A DNA stretch of 64,000 nucleotides from Lentisphaerae bacterium RIFOXYA12_64_32 (GCA_001803235.1 MHBL01000027.1:1-64000); one strand, 5' to 3'. Numbered from the stretch's first letter, positions 8,290 to 18,662 are shown. Notes: generated from the sequence alone by a model not told the origin. Translations and numbers: made by a program.

Positions 8290-10401
8290 ATGGCTGAGAA
8301 CGAATCCAAGCCTGGTAACACGCCTCCGCCGCAGGGTCCTTCCGGCCCTCAGCCCCAGCGTCCGGACACTCCGCGGATGTCGCGTCCGCCCATTCAGGCC
8401 TTTCTCTTCTGGGTGGTCGTGCTTTTTGCCCTGCCTTTCACCCTGTTTCTGCTCAAGAACCACACGGACCCTGAGGTGGACGAACTCAGTGCTTCGGATT
8501 TTGAGCGCCTGCTCAAGGCGCGGATGGTGCTGGAGTCCGTGGTGGTCAAGGATGCAACGACCGGAATCCGCACCATCGTGGGCAAGTACAAACCGCCGCA
8601 GGAGGGTGGCGACGAGGGGGCTGCCGCCCCGGAGCCGCGCCAGTACAAGGTGGAGGTGATCTACTCCGACGCGTTGGACGATCTGTTGCGCGACTACTGC
8701 CCGAAGCGCAAGGCCAAGACGACATCCAACACGATGAGCAACATCCTGCTGTCTCTGCTGCCGATCGTCCTGCTGGTGGCGTTGATTTACTTTCTCTTCT
8801 CGCGGCAGATCAAGGCCGCCGGACGCGGCGCGCTGCAGTTCGGCAAGAGCCGGGCCCGACTCATGAGCCCGAACCAGGAGAAGGTCACGTTCGAGGATGT
8901 CTCCGGCATTGACGAGGCCAAGGAGGAGTGCCAGGAGATCATCGACTACCTGCGCGATCCGCAGCGGTTCCAGAAGCTCGGCGGCCGCATGCCCAAAGGC
9001 GTGCTGATGGTCGGCCCCCCCGGCACGGGAAAGACGCTCCTGGCGCGAGCCATTGCCGGCGAGGCGGGCGTGCCGTTCTTTTCCATCAGCGGTTCGGATT
9101 TCGTCGAGATGTTCGTGGGCGTAGGCGCGAGCCGGGTCCGAGACATGTTTGAAGAAGGCAAGCGTCATGCCCCGTGCCTGATTTTCATCGACGAAATTGA
9201 CGCCGTCGGCCGGTCGCGGTTCTCCGGTATCGGCGGTGGTCATGACGAGCGCGAACAGACCCTGAACGCGCTGCTGGTTGAAATGGACGGGTTCGAGGCC
9301 AATGCCGGGGTCATTGTCATCGCCGCCACAAACCGACCGGACGTGCTCGATGCGGCGTTGCTACGCCCCGGGCGGTTCGACCGCCAGATCACCATTGACC
9401 TGCCTGACATCAAGGGCCGGCTGGGCATCCTGAAGGTGCACGTGCGGAAGATCAAGATCGCTCCGGACGTGGACTTGGAATGCGTGGCCCGCGGCACGCC
9501 CGGGTTCAGCGGTGCGGACCTCGCCAACCTCATCAACGAGGCGGCACTGTTGGCGGCGCGTAACAACAAGGTGGCGGTGCAGCTCTCGGACCTGGACGAA
9601 GCCCGTGACAAGGTGCGTTGGGGTAAGGAGCGGCGCAGCCGCAAGCTCGACGAACGGGACCGGCGCATCACGGCGTTTCACGAGGCCGGGCACGCGCTGG
9701 TCGGCATGTTCTGCGAGCACGCCACGCCGCTGCACAAGATCACCATCGTGCCGCGTGGCGTAGCCTACCTGGGCGCCACCATGCACCTGCCCGAGCAGGA
9801 CCGGTACACGCAGTCGCGGAAGGATCTGGAGGACACGATCGCGGTGCTCATGGGCGGGCGCGTGGCCGAAGAACTGGTGTTCGAAGATATCACCACGGGC
9901 GCGGCCATGGACATTCGTCAAGGCACCGAACTGGCCAAGAAAATGGTCTGCGAGTGGGGCATGAGCGCGAAGCTCGGTCCGCTCAGCTACTGCGGGCGCG
10001 AAGAGCACCTTTTCCTGGGGCGGGACATCACCCGAACCGAAAGCTACAGCGAGGATACGGCGCGCGAGATCGACATCGAGATCCGGCGCATTATCGACAT
10101 CGCGGTGGAACGGGTGAACAGCATCCTGCGCACGAACCTCGACAAGCTCCAGCTCTTAGGTGACACATTGCTGGAGCGCGAAACCATGTGTGCCTTGGAC
10201 GTGTACCGGCTTCTGGGGATGACGCCGCCGAAGCGCCTGCTGCCGCCAATTGACGACCCGTCGGACGCTGCGTCCGGCGATGCCGCCGCGCAAGCGCCTG
10301 CCGAGGCGGCGGGGCCGGACTCGGCAACTCCGCCCGCCCGCCCGCCGTCGGTCCCGGCCACGAGTTCGGCGCCGCCATCCGGCTCGGAGACCCAGTCGTG
10401 A
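8290..10401 (+). CDS. ftsH: ATP-dependent zinc metalloprotease FtsH
   Basis: This membrane-bound AAA+ protease degrades unneeded or damaged membrane and cytosolic proteins. The 703-residue product has two N-terminal membrane helices (about residues 38-55 and 155-175) around a short periplasmic region. The AAA domain follows, with Walker A GPPGTGKT (from residue 242), Walker B LIFIDEID, and the second region of homology [20 protein letters not shown]. The protease domain has HEAGH at about residue 464 and the third zinc ligand in [11 protein letters not shown]. The C-terminal tail after about residue 640 is rich in Pro and Ala and unlike the short tail of the E. coli protein. The start at ATG 8290 places the first helix normally. 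Its stop overlaps the next gene by four bases, so they are probably translationally coupled. Confidence 0.97.
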   Translation: MAENESKPGNTPPPQGPSGPQPQRPDTPRMSRPPIQAFLFWVVVLFALPFTLFLLKNHTDPEVDELSASDFERLLKARMVLESVVVKDATTGIRTIVGKYKPPQEGGDEGAAAPEPRQYKVEVIYSDALDDLLRDYCPKRKAKTTSNTMSNILLSLLPIVLLVALIYFLFSRQIKAAGRGALQFGKSRARLMSPNQEKVTFEDVSGIDEAKEECQEIIDYLRDPQRFQKLGGRMPKGVLMVGPPGTGKTLLARAIAGEAGVPFFSISGSDFVEMFVGVGASRVRDMFEEGKRHAPCLIFIDEIDAVGRSRFSGIGGGHDEREQTLNALLVEMDGFEANAGVIVIAATNRPDVLDAALLRPGRFDRQITIDLPDIKGRLGILKVHVRKIKIAPDVDLECVARGTPGFSGADLANLINEAALLAARNNKVAVQLSDLDEARDKVRWGKERRSRKLDERDRRITAFHEAGHALVGMFCEHATPLHKITIVPRGVAYLGATMHLPEQDRYTQSRKDLEDTIAVLMGGRVAEELVFEDITTGAAMDIRQGTELAKKMVCEWGMSAKLGPLSYCGREEHLFLGRDITRTESYSEDTAREIDIEIRRIIDIAVERVNSILRTNLDKLQLLGDTLLERETMCALDVYRLLGMTPPKRLLPPIDDPSDAASGDAAAQAPAEAAGPDSATPPARPPSVPATSSAPPSGSETQS

Positions 10402-10709
10402 GTGCCGGCGCTGCGTCCAGCCTTCCGTCCTACCTTCGGGCGCACCCTGATGGGACCCGGCTTCTCCTTCACGTTCAACCGCGTGCCAGCCGCAACGAGA
10501 TCGTCGGTGAGTTCGACGGGCGGCTGAAGCTGCGTGTGGTCAGCCCCCCCGTTGAAGGGCAGGCGAACGAAGCGGTGTGCAAGTTCCTCAGCCGCACGTT
10601 GCGCGTGCCCAAGTCCAGCGTGCGGCTGGTGGTAGGGGCCAGCGGCCGGCAGAAGGATGTCGTGATCAGCGGCATTGCCCCTGACGTCGTGGTTGCGGCG
10701 CTTACCTGA
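10398..10709 (+). CDS. YggU/DUF167-family protein
   Basis: This small 103-residue protein belongs to the widespread YggU family, whose function is not established. Visible family signatures are the opening TRLLLHVQPRASRNEIVG, the stretch LKLRVVSPPVEGQANEAV, and the closing IVxxxSGRQKD-like VVGASGRQKDVVI. The GTG start at 10398 overlaps the FtsH stop codon as GTGA, a typical coupling arrangement. FtsH linkage is not a general rule for this family and may be incidental. Confidence 0.88.
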   Translation: MSAGAASSLPSYLRAHPDGTRLLLHVQPRASRNEIVGEFDGRLKLRVVSPPVEGQANEAVCKFLSRTLRVPKSSVRLVVGASGRQKDVVISGIAPDVVVAALT

Positions 10710-10876
10710 CGGCGGCGGCATGACGTCCGCACAGCGTCCAGCCTGACACTGCTGCCGCGCGGCCCTGGGGGGCTCTCGCGCTGAGTCCCAGTCGGATCGG
10801 ACTGCCCACGAGCCCGCTGAGCACTCCCGCGGGAAACGCCACCCGTGACGCAACATAGTATTCTGTGCGCCCAGCC

Positions 10877-10905
10877 TTGCCCCGCCGTCGGTCTGCCACT
10901 ATCTT
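10877..10905 (+). promoter_or_regulatory. Promoter TTGCCC-17-TATCTT upstream of the spermidine-synthase-like gene
   Basis: TTGCCC (10877-10882) and TATCTT (10900-10905) are exactly 17 bp apart. The same arrangement with the same -10 recurs before the DTW gene and the acyltransferase gene. The leader to ATG 11065 would be about 150 nt. The remainder of the 355-bp spacer shows no gene. Confidence 0.6.
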
Positions 10906-11064
10906 TCCCGGCACTGCCGGATAGCAGGTTCTTGAGCGGCTTGGATTCGCTGCAAGCTTGGGTCTTCTGGTCGTCTCTCTGGAAGCCCGACGTGCCGTTG
11001 ACCGGCGCGGGCGCGCTTACGGCGCGAACCGGTGTCCAGCCTGGGCCGCCGGCAGGGAGCAGGA

Positions 11065-13131
11065 ATGGCGTCACTCCGCAACATGATCGACTGGGTACTG
11101 CGACACGCCACGGCCATACGGTTGTTCCTCGTGTCCTTCACGGTCCTCTATCTGGAACTGGCGCTCATCCGCTTTCTGAGTGCGGAGGTACTCTACCTCG
11201 GCTATTTCTCGAACTTCGTGTTGATGGGGGTCTTCTTGGGGTTGGGATTGGGGTTTCTGCTCGCCGACCGCCCCGCCGACTTCCTCCGACACGTGCCACT
11301 GGCGTTGCTGATCTTGGTGGCATTCGTTTTGGTCACCCGCGTTGATGCCTCGTACCTGCGAGAACACATAGGCCAGCTCTTTTTTGGAACCGACGCGACT
11401 CCGCTTCGCGTCCCCCTGTGGGTGGGGCTGGTTCTGATCTTGGCCTCGACGGTCTTCGTTTTCGGCGGCCTGGGGCAGGCGGCTGCCCGGTTGTTCGTTG
11501 CGTTTCCGCCGATCCGTGCCTACTCGATCGACATTGCCGGCAGCCTGGTCGGAATCATCGTGTTCACGGTTCATGCATACCTGGGCGTGCCGCCAGTCGC
11601 CTGGTTCGCACTGAGCTTCATCATCATCTCTGTGCTGCTCTATCGCACCGCGTCCCTGAGTTGCGCCGTCACTGGTCTTGCCGTGCTGCTGCTGGTCCAT
11701 GCGTCAGCGCCGAATCACTTCACCGCCTGGTCGCCGTACCAGCGCATCGAGGCCTGGTCTGAGAAGCAGTCGCCGGAGTTGACCGTTGTCTTCCTGACCG
11801 TCAACGGCATCGGACACCAGACCATGCAGCCGGTCGGTTCCAAGGAACCCATGTACGATTACCCCTACACGGACGTGACGGCGCTCCGGCAAGGGAAAGG
11901 CTTTGATGAGGTGCTGATCATCGGGGCCGGCAGCGGCTCGGACGTGGCGTACGCGCTACGTGCAGGCGCCAAGGCGATCGACGCGGTGGAGATCGATCCG
12001 GTCATCTATCAGTGCGGATACCGGTTCCATCCTGATCGACCCTACTCCGACCCGCGCGTAAAGGTCGTGATAAACGACGGTCGTGCCTACATGGAACGAA
12101 CCCACAAGCGCTACGACTTGGTCATCTACGCGTTGCCCGACTCGCTGGCCGCCTACTCGAACTTCGCCAACATCCGTCTCGAGAGCTTCCTGTTCACCAA
12201 CGAGTCCTTCCGTCAGGCGAAGGAACTGCTGAAGCCGGACGGTGTCCTGGTCCTCTACAACTACTATCGCAAAGAGTGGCTGTTGAAGAAGATCTGCGAC
12301 ATGCTTGAGGACGTGTTTGGCCATCCCCCCAGGGTGCTGGTCTACACCGACGAGGAGCACGGCCTTATGGCGTCTCTGGCGATCGGCCCGGCAATAGCCG
12401 GGACTCGACCCGGCGGCCCCAGGTACGCGCCTGCCACCGATGACTGGCCATTCCTCTACATGCGCTATCCACACATTCCGCCCATGTATGCCGGCATCAT
12501 GCTGCTGTTCGTAGTCTTGGCCATTGCGGGTGTCGCGGTGTCAGGGCATGCCACACTGAACAACATGCGGATCAACCTGCCGTTTTCCCTGATGGGGGCC
12601 GCGTTTCTGCTTCTCGAGACGAAAAGCGTGATCCAGTTTGTCCTGCTCTTCGGCGCCACGTGGTTGGTAAACTCTCTGGTCTTCTTCGCGGTTCTCGTGT
12701 CGGTGCTGCTGGCCAACCTGCTCGTGGTCCGACTTCCCCGGCTCAATCCGTCTCTGCTGTTCGGACTGCTGATCGGTTCCCTGGTGGCTCAGTACCTGCT
12801 GCCCCTGAACCTGCTCCTCTCCATCCAGGCGCTGTGGGTACGGTACCTAGCCGCCTCCGTGCTGTTGTTCTCCCCTATCTTCTTCGCCAACCTGGTGTTC
12901 GGTTTTCTCTTCAAGGACACGCCCAAGGCTGCAACGGCATTCGGCTGGAACGTCATCGGCACGATGATTGGAGGGGCCCTGGAATACACGTCTATGGCCG
13001 TTGGGTACCGGACGTTGACGCTGGCAGTCATCGCGTTGTATGCCGCCTGCTATGCCCTGACTCGCTGGTCTCTGAGAGGGTCCCGGGAACCGAGTCGCAG
13101 CCCCGTCGCAGGCAATGTGCATGAGGCATGA
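11065..13131 (+). CDS. Membrane protein with spermidine-synthase-like methyltransferase-fold domain
   Basis: The 688-residue product has an N-terminal block of about six to seven membrane helices (residues 15-220), then a soluble spermine/spermidine synthase-like domain (about 235-455), then a second membrane block (about 475-685). The soluble part carries the nucleotide-binding loop LIIGAGSGSD near residue 286, the acidic EIDPVIYQ, and the DPRVKVVINDGRAYMER and YDLVIYALPDS segments typical of polyamine aminopropyltransferases. Such membrane-embedded relatives are known, but their substrate is not established. The start at ATG 11065 follows GGGAGCAGGA. It has its own promoter and is convergent with malic enzyme. 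I would not assign polyamine synthesis from sequence alone. Confidence 0.8.
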   Translation: MASLRNMIDWVLRHATAIRLFLVSFTVLYLELALIRFLSAEVLYLGYFSNFVLMGVFLGLGLGFLLADRPADFLRHVPLALLILVAFVLVTRVDASYLREHIGQLFFGTDATPLRVPLWVGLVLILASTVFVFGGLGQAAARLFVAFPPIRAYSIDIAGSLVGIIVFTVHAYLGVPPVAWFALSFIIISVLLYRTASLSCAVTGLAVLLLVHASAPNHFTAWSPYQRIEAWSEKQSPELTVVFLTVNGIGHQTMQPVGSKEPMYDYPYTDVTALRQGKGFDEVLIIGAGSGSDVAYALRAGAKAIDAVEIDPVIYQCGYRFHPDRPYSDPRVKVVINDGRAYMERTHKRYDLVIYALPDSLAAYSNFANIRLESFLFTNESFRQAKELLKPDGVLVLYNYYRKEWLLKKICDMLEDVFGHPPRVLVYTDEEHGLMASLAIGPAIAGTRPGGPRYAPATDDWPFLYMRYPHIPPMYAGIMLLFVVLAIAGVAVSGHATLNNMRINLPFSLMGAAFLLLETKSVIQFVLLFGATWLVNSLVFFAVLVSVLLANLLVVRLPRLNPSLLFGLLIGSLVAQYLLPLNLLLSIQALWVRYLAASVLLFSPIFFANLVFGFLFKDTPKAATAFGWNVIGTMIGGALEYTSMAVGYRTLTLAVIALYAACYALTRWSLRGSREPSRSPVAGNVHEA

Positions 13132-13328
13132 TCCGGTGCGGCGAGGACGGACTTGCCGCCGCTGTCCTCTGGGCGGCCTGGCGTGGTGCAGACTGCGGCG
13201 CTGCGTCCCGTTGTGTAGGACTTGCACCGCAGTTCAAGGTCCGTGTCGTTGCGGGCAGGGCGTATTTTCTCCGGAACTGCCCGTGCGGACGACTCCCTCC
13301 GTGGCTCGTTTGTCGCTGCGGAGTCGGA

Positions 13329-14666
13329 TCAGACTCCGACTCCCAGGCGGCGGCGCAGGTCGGTCTCGTAGGCCTGGATGTCGTCGATCCGAACGCGACT
13401 GACGCCGGTGCGCATGGCGGCTTCGGCCACACGCCGCGCCACGCGCGGGACCACGCGCGGGTCGAACGGTTTGGGGATCACGTACGTGGCCTTGAGGGGG
13501 ACTCGGCCATCGAACATCCCGGCGGCGCCGTCCTGCGGGTAAGCCTTGGTCAGGAACGCCTTGATGTCGTCCGGGACGGTCTCGCGGGCGACCTCAGCCA
13601 AGGCTTGAGACGCGCCCTGCTTCATCTCGTGGTTGATGTCCGTGGCCCGGACATCGAGGGCGCCGCGGAAGATGCCGGGGAACCCGAGGACGTTGTTCAC
13701 CTGGTTTGGGAAGTCCGTGCGGCCAGTGCCCACGACCGCCGCGCCGGCGTTCCAGGCGTCAGCGGGGAAGATTTCCGGCACGGGATTGGCCATGGCGAAG
13801 ATGATGGCCTTGGGCGCCATGGACTTGACCATTTCCGTCGTCACCGAATTGGCGACCGAGACGCCGAGGAATACATCGGCCCCCTTGAGCGCTTCCGCCA
13901 GGGTCCGGGTCGTCGTCTTCGCGGCCAGGCGTTCCTTCTGCGGGTTCATGCCTTCCTTGCGGCCGCGGTAGACGACGCCCTTTGAGTCACAGATGATGAC
14001 ATTCTCGCGGCGGACCCCGGCGGCAATGTAGAACTCGATGCAGGCGATCCCGGCGGCGCCGGCGCCATTGACGACGACGCGCACATCGCCGATGTTCTTG
14101 CCGACGACTTGGAGGGCGTTCAGCACCCCCGCCAGCGAGATGATCGCCGTGCCGTGCTGGTCGTCGTGGAAGACCGGAATGCCCATGCTGGCGCGGAGCC
14201 GGTCCTCGACGGCGAAGCAGGCCGGGGCGCCGATGTCCTCCAGGTTGATGCCGCCGAAGGTGGGTTCGAGGGCCGCAGTGACCGCCACGAGCTTGTCGAC
14301 GTCGGTGCGGCCGTCTTTGCCGTGGACATTGCGCAGGCAGATGGGGAATGCGTCGATGCCGGCGAAGCGCTTGAACAGAACCGCCTTGCCTTCCATGACC
14401 GGCAGGCCGGCTTCGGGGCCAATGTTGCCCAGGCCCAGAACGGCCGTGCCGTCACTGACGACAGCCACCGTGTTGGCTTTGAACGTGTAGGTGTAGACGC
14501 TGTCCGGGTGGCGGTTGATCTCGAGGCAGGGCTCCGCCACTCCGGGGGTGTAGGCCAGCGACAGGTCCGCCTGCGTTTCGCAGGGCTTGGTGATGCTCAG
14601 GCCGATCTTGCCCGGCGGCGTTGAACGGTGGTACTGAAGGCTGTTCTCGCGGAGCGGGTTCTGCAT
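13329..14666 (-). CDS. NAD(P)-dependent malic enzyme
   Basis: Malic enzyme oxidatively decarboxylates malate to pyruvate, linking the TCA cycle to pyruvate and making NAD(P)H. The 445-residue protein shows the short bacterial form without a phosphotransacetylase extension. Recognisable pieces are [11 protein letters not shown] near the N-terminus, [16 protein letters not shown], the metal-binding [27 protein letters not shown], and the dinucleotide-binding [16 protein letters not shown]. The C-terminal [13 protein letters not shown] and [12 protein letters not shown] are also conserved. Cofactor preference cannot be read reliably. The start is preceded by AAGGA. The upstream neighbour is AraC on the same strand, but the 368-bp spacer suggests a separate transcript. 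Confidence 0.95.
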   Translation of the reverse strand: MQNPLRENSLQYHRSTPPGKIGLSITKPCETQADLSLAYTPGVAEPCLEINRHPDSVYTYTFKANTVAVVSDGTAVLGLGNIGPEAGLPVMEGKAVLFKRFAGIDAFPICLRNVHGKDGRTDVDKLVAVTAALEPTFGGINLEDIGAPACFAVEDRLRASMGIPVFHDDQHGTAIISLAGVLNALQVVGKNIGDVRVVVNGAGAAGIACIEFYIAAGVRRENVIICDSKGVVYRGRKEGMNPQKERLAAKTTTRTLAEALKGADVFLGVSVANSVTTEMVKSMAPKAIIFAMANPVPEIFPADAWNAGAAVVGTGRTDFPNQVNNVLGFPGIFRGALDVRATDINHEMKQGASQALAEVARETVPDDIKAFLTKAYPQDGAAGMFDGRVPLKATYVIPKPFDPRVVPRVARRVAEAAMRTGVSRVRIDDIQAYETDLRRRLGVGV

Positions 14667-15034
14667 TTCCGTGTCCTTGCTGGTGAGGTCGGGTTTCGGG
14701 GTTCAAGTTTGAGGGGTGAAGACCGCTGCGGCACACCGTCCGGGAACGGGTGCCACACGGCGCGATGATTCTGCAACTGCACCGAGCTTGCAGCCGCCAT
14801 CCAGTCCGCCTGGATGATAGCCGCGAAGTTGGGGTAATATAGCGGACAGTCCGGTGGGGGAAAGCCGGTGCGGCGGAACGCGGTGTCTCGTCGAGCGACA
14901 GTGGATGGCGATCGGCATGGCCCGAGATCCGATCCTGGCAGGGGGGCAAGCGCGGTTCCGTTGCGCCGTTCGCGGAGCATGCGGCGTTGGGCGCTCCGGA
15001 GTCCCCATTCCCGGTGTACTTCGACCGTTCGCGG
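14667..15034. other. Spacer without a gene
   Basis: No gene was recognised in these 368 bp between the AraC gene and malic enzyme. They presumably hold the malic-enzyme promoter on the minus strand, but no convincing box pair was found and no repeat family member was identified. Confidence 0.4.
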
Positions 15035-15928
15035 TCAGCGTCGGTCGGTCTTGTTCGCGGCCGTTCCGCAGTTCTGCCAGTAAGCATCTGATTGCCAGTG
15101 GGAAAGGGACTGGCGGTACTCCTTCGGGGAAAGCCCGGTGAACTTGCGAAAGGTTCGCGAGAAGTAGTGCGAGTCGCCGAACCCGAGGCGTCGCCCGATG
15201 CGGCCAATGTTCTCGCCCGTCCCAGCCAACGCGTCACGGGCGAGCTGGATTTTCGCCCGGGTGAAGAACTGCACGGGGGTGTAGCCCGTCGTTTCCTTGA
15301 ACACTCGCCGTGCGTAGGAGTAACTGATTCGCTGCTCTGCGGCAAACCCTTTCAGGTCGAAAAAGCTTTCCGTCAGGGCTGACTTCATTGCCAGTTCGAT
15401 CTGTTCACACAGTTCCTGCTTCCGGGTCCGGGGCTGTGCAATCCGCCGGCAACGGAACAACTCTGCGAGAACGGCAAAAAGTGCGGCGGAAAGCTCGACG
15501 TCCGTGGTGGCGTCCGATGACTTGGCACAACGGACGGTGTGCTGCCACAATTCGATCAGTTCAGGATTGACGCCCGGCCGCACAACAGGGGCCTGCGGAG
15601 TCAGCAGGCCTTGGTCCCGGAACCGGTCGGCGATGGCTCCGTCGAAGACGAAGAACAGTTCTGTCCAGCCCGCATCGTCTGCCGGACCGTAGTGGTGCGG
15701 AATATCCGGGAACAGGAAGAACGCGCTGCCAGCCGGTACGTCGAAGACATCGTCTGCCTGGTGGAACACGCCGCCGCCCGCGACGACGTAGACGACCGCG
15801 TAGCACTTCAGTCGGCGCCATTGCGGCCGGGGCTTCAATGGAATAGGGGCGATGGCACTCCCTTTGCCGATGGCCAGTACCCGCAACCCCATTCGCGTCG
15901 CCAGTTGATCCTGCAGGGGTAGACGCAT
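15035..15928 (-). CDS. AraC-family transcriptional regulator (locus 1)
   Basis: The 297-residue protein has an N-terminal cupin-type sensor domain (residues about 20-110, with FDVPAGSAFFLFPDIPHHYGP) and a C-terminal pair of helix-turn-helix motifs (about 185-285). The second motif ends in GFGDSHYFSRTFRKFTGLSPKEYR, the standard AraC/XylS signature. The start at ATG 15928 follows AAGGAA at good distance. It is transcribed away from a UroD-family gene that is now broken, and most likely regulated that gene in response to a small carbon compound. The ligand is unknown. The same gene arrangement recurs at 29.3-31.4 kb. Confidence 0.93.
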   Translation of the reverse strand: MRLPLQDQLATRMGLRVLAIGKGSAIAPIPLKPRPQWRRLKCYAVVYVVAGGGVFHQADDVFDVPAGSAFFLFPDIPHHYGPADDAGWTELFFVFDGAIADRFRDQGLLTPQAPVVRPGVNPELIELWQHTVRCAKSSDATTDVELSAALFAVLAELFRCRRIAQPRTRKQELCEQIELAMKSALTESFFDLKGFAAEQRISYSYARRVFKETTGYTPVQFFTRAKIQLARDALAGTGENIGRIGRRLGFGDSHYFSRTFRKFTGLSPKEYRQSLSHWQSDAYWQNCGTAANKTDRR

Positions 15929-15958
15929 CGGCGGTTCCTTTATGGCAAATAGTGAACA

Positions 15959-15987
15959 AAAATAAGCACTTACTCCATTCTAAGCAA
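15959..15987 (-). promoter_or_regulatory. Candidate promoter of AraC regulator 1
   Basis: Read on the minus strand, TTGCTT (15982-15987) and TATTTT (15959-15964) are 17 bp apart, about 30 bp before the start codon. On the other side of the intergenic region, TCATAGAT (15998-16005) and TCATATAGAT (16010-16019) form a direct repeat in AT-rich DNA. It could be a tandem AraC-type binding site for the divergent UroD promoter, which is inference. Confidence 0.45.
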
Positions 15988-16083
15988 GCGATGACGGTCA
16001 TAGATTATGTCATATAGATCACAAATATGGTAGTTCCGAGGATGTGGCGGAGCATAGCGTCACGGAATCAGGGAGACGAGACC

Positions 16084-16563
16084 ATGGCAGAAATGACGAG
16101 TCGGGAGAGGTTGCTGACGGCGTGTCGGCGTGGCGTTCCGGACCGGGTCCCGCGGACGATGGGGTTTGAGCGCGGGTTCCTGGTCACGTTGAAGGACATG
16201 CTGAAGCGGGAGAATCCGGGGCTGGACGTTGAGACACTCGATCTGAACGCGTACTTCGGGCTCGATCCGCGTTGGGTCGGTCTGAACCCGACCCAGAAGA
16301 GGACGGATTTCTCCTCGTACTTCGATCGCAAGGGTGTCGAGTATGGGGAATGGGGGAACGGTCAGGTCTGGGATGCGAGCCGGCACTACGCGGAGTACGT
16401 CTACCCGCTGGCCAAGGCTGAGACCCTCGCCGAGGTCGCGGCGATCCGGGCCGTCCCTCAGTGCCGGTACGGTTCCGGCTGTACCCCGCGCGGCCTCCGC
16501 GCGGTGCCAGCGGGCGAGGGGCTGCCCGCGGTACTTCGGAGAAACCCTTTGGCCGACGGTTAA
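16084..16563 (+). pseudogene. UroD-family protein, N-terminal fragment
   Basis: The frame starts at ATG 16084 after GGGAGACGAG. It opens with MTSRERLLTACRRGVPDRVPR, the N-terminus of the uroporphyrinogen decarboxylase/methyltransferase-like superfamily (MtaA/CmuA-like). Similarity continues to YPLAKAETLAEVAAI at about residue 120. Beyond that the sequence becomes low-complexity Arg/Ala/Pro peptide and stops at residue 159, whereas family members have 340-400 residues. The gene is therefore truncated. About 5 kb further on, at 21.5-22.3 kb, a C-terminal UroD-type fragment occurs in the same orientation. Whether the two were once one gene is unclear. The intact relative at 30.3 kb also sits beside a divergent AraC gene. 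Confidence 0.78.
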
Positions 16564-16803
16564 TAGCATTGGTCCGCGCCCCCCGGGCCGCAGACGGCCC
16601 GGTCATATCAAGCTGTTACGCGGGCGTTTCCGTCTGAGTACCGCCTTTCAGGCGGAAGTGGCAGCGACGCTTCAGCGAGTGGGCGAACGGCGTTGCCATC
16701 CGCACACGTGTCGACACGCTGAGAGAGACGCCGCAACGCGAACATCCCCTCCGCGAGTAACATGGGAGTCGCGGGTGGATCGACGATGTGCTGGCCCATG
16801 TGT

Positions 16804-16874
16804 GAGATCCCCGTGGCCTTGTGCCATGGGTGAAGATGAACCCGTTCACCTGCCACACAAGGTGGCAGGGGTCT
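16804..16874. repeat. Dispersed repeat R5, short copy
   Basis: The segment is an inverted repeat: GAGATCCCCGTGGCCTTGTG on the left, and CACAAGGTGGCAGGGGTCT on the right, with a TGAA/TTCA pair inside. The same arms bound a longer copy at 21081-21255. The remainder of the 420-bp spacer (16564-16983) shows no gene; it contains a small hairpin ACCGCCTTTCAGGCGG and, at 16945-16950, a TATATT box about 34 bp before the YmdB-like start. Confidence 0.6.
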
Positions 16875-16983
16875 ATGCAACACCCTTTACTAACGCATTA
16901 CCCACAGGTCCCGGCGCCGCGGTGCAAAGCCTCCCTTCCAAGGCTATATTGCACGTTTTGAACTCGGGGTGAAAGGCTTCTCC

Positions 16984-17769
16984 ATGAACGTGCTGTTCGT
17001 CGGCGACGTGGTGGGGAAAGGCGGTCGTGTTGCGGTCAAGACGCAGATTGCGGAACTGCGGCGCGAGTACGACTGCAGTTTCTGCATTGCGAATATCGAA
17101 AACGTGGCGGGTGGCGCCGGCATCACGCGGGCCTGCGTGGACGATATGACGGGCATCGGCGTGGACGTGTTCACGACCGGCGACCACGTCTGGGATCAGC
17201 GCGACTTTGTCGAGCAGATCAAGGACATTCCCAGCCTGCTCCGGCCGGCCAATGTGTGCGTGGCGCAGCCGGGGCGCGGATACGGGCTGTTTCCGATTCC
17301 GGGCGGGGCGCAAGTGGGGGTTGTCTGTCTGCTCGGGCGAATCTTCATGAACTCCAGTTCCGACTGTCCGTTCCAGGCCGCCGACCGGATCGTGAAGGAG
17401 TTGAGCGCAGTCACGCGTTTCATTGTGGTCGACATCCACGCCGAAGCGACCAGTGAGAAGACCGCGCTGGCCCGGTTTCTGGACGGGCGTGTCAGCGCGG
17501 TTCTTGGCACGCACACGCACGTGCCGACCGCTGATGCGGCGGTGCTGCCGGGGGGCACTGCCTTTCAGTGTGACGTGGGGATGGTTGGGGCGCGGGAATC
17601 GATCCTGGGCCGGGACATCGAGGCAGTAGTGCATCGATTTTCCACCGGGATGCCGGCCCGGTTCAAGGTGGTCGAGAAAGGCATCCGCCTGCACGCGACG
17701 GTGGTGACGCTGGACGCTGACGGCCGCGCCACGGCGGTCCGGCCGGTGTTCAAGGACGTGGATGTCTGA
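16984..17769 (+). CDS. ymdB: YmdB-family metallophosphoesterase
   Basis: This family (TIGR00282) consists of dinuclear-metal phosphodiesterases. The Bacillus subtilis member cleaves 2',3'-cyclic nucleotides and affects motility and biofilm decisions. The 261-residue product has all the metal-binding motifs: MNVLFVGDVVGKGGR at the start, IANIENVAGG, TTGDHVWD, the VVDIHAEATSEK segment, and LGTHTHVPTAD. A CDVGMVG motif follows. Length fits the family (about 260). ATG 16984 is chosen over an in-frame TTG at 16969 because the conserved N-terminus begins there. It is followed by NrdR after 17 bp, so the two are probably co-transcribed. Confidence 0.93.
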   Translation: MNVLFVGDVVGKGGRVAVKTQIAELRREYDCSFCIANIENVAGGAGITRACVDDMTGIGVDVFTTGDHVWDQRDFVEQIKDIPSLLRPANVCVAQPGRGYGLFPIPGGAQVGVVCLLGRIFMNSSSDCPFQAADRIVKELSAVTRFIVVDIHAEATSEKTALARFLDGRVSAVLGTHTHVPTADAAVLPGGTAFQCDVGMVGARESILGRDIEAVVHRFSTGMPARFKVVEKGIRLHATVVTLDADGRATAVRPVFKDVDV

Positions 17770-17786
17770 CCGAGGAGGGGGAGTGC

Positions 17787-18263
17787 ATGCGGTGTCCCAA
17801 GTGTGAATGCGAGGACGACAAGGTCATCGACACGCGTGAGTCGAAGGCCGGCGACGTCATCCGCCGCCGCCGCGAGTGCCTGTCCTGCGGCAACCGCTTT
17901 TCGACCCGGGAGGCGGTGGTCCGAACCGAGATCACGGTGGTGAAGCGCGATGAACGGCGCGAGGATTTCGACCCCGACAAACTGCACCGCGGGATCCAGC
18001 ACGCCTGCTGGAAACGCCCGGTCAGCGAAGCCCAGATCGACGCCCTGGTTACGGACATCGCGGCGAAGATATCGAAATCGATGGAACGCGAGATTCACAG
18101 TCACGTACTGGGTGAGTTGGTGATGCAGGCCCTCCGCCGTCTTGATGAGGTGGCCTACGTGCGTTTCGCCTCGGTGTACCGGCGGTTCAAGGACATCGAC
18201 GAGTTCATTGACGCGGTGCAGAATCTGACTGCCAGCGACGACCGGAAGGAAGGCGGCGCGTAG
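17787..18263 (+). CDS. nrdR: Transcriptional repressor NrdR
   Basis: NrdR represses ribonucleotide reductase genes by sensing ATP/dATP. The 158-residue protein has an N-terminal zinc ribbon with four cysteines (MRCPKCECEDDKV, then ECLSCGNRFSTRE). An ATP-cone domain follows from about residue 49 (VVKRDERREDFDPDKLHRGI, later VMQALRRLDEVAYVRFASVYRRFKD). All features are standard. No ribonucleotide reductase gene and no clear pair of NrdR boxes was found in the window. The next gene downstream also begins with an ATP-cone-like domain. Confidence 0.97.
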   Translation: MRCPKCECEDDKVIDTRESKAGDVIRRRRECLSCGNRFSTREAVVRTEITVVKRDERREDFDPDKLHRGIQHACWKRPVSEAQIDALVTDIAAKISKSMEREIHSHVLGELVMQALRRLDEVAYVRFASVYRRFKDIDEFIDAVQNLTASDDRKEGGA

Positions 18264-18317
18264 AGCGCCGAGGAAGTGGGTGGGTGAGTGGGCGTTCTCC
18301 GGGCAGGATGAATTCGG

Positions 18318-18460
18318 GAACGAACGTCGAACGTTGAACTCCCAACGCCGAACGCCGAAGTAAGAAAAGGGGCCGGATCACGGCAAGATCGCACGGTTGG
18401 GCAAGGCGATTCTCCCACTTCGAAGTTCGGCGTTCGACGTTCGAAGTTCGGCGTTTGTCC
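18318..18460. repeat. Inverted arrays of CGAAC-type short repeats
   Basis: The left array (18318-18360) reads GAACGAACGTCGAACGTTG and continues with CCGAACGCCGAAG. The right array (18419-18457) is its inverted form, CTTCGAAGTTCGGCGTTCG and onward. The arms could fold into a long imperfect hairpin. The remainder of the 400-bp spacer 18264-18662 shows no gene. Confidence 0.55.
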
Positions 18461-18662
18461 GGCAAGACGGCACCGGCCACGCGGGGAAGAACCAGGAGCG
18501 GTGGCCGCAGCCGACCGAGTACGGCGGCTGGGCCCAGCGTTCAGGTGTCAGGTTTCGAGTAAGGGAGTATCTCGCTGAACCACAAGAGATTGCGGATTCC
18601 TGAATACTGAAGCCGGCACCTGTTAGGGTTTTGCAGGCGCATCGAGGGACACTCTGCGGGTT

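Noticed and set aside
11065-13131. speE, spermidine synthase
   Set aside because: The soluble domain is synthase-like but is embedded between membrane blocks. No polyamine pathway gene is near, so a specific reaction was not assigned.
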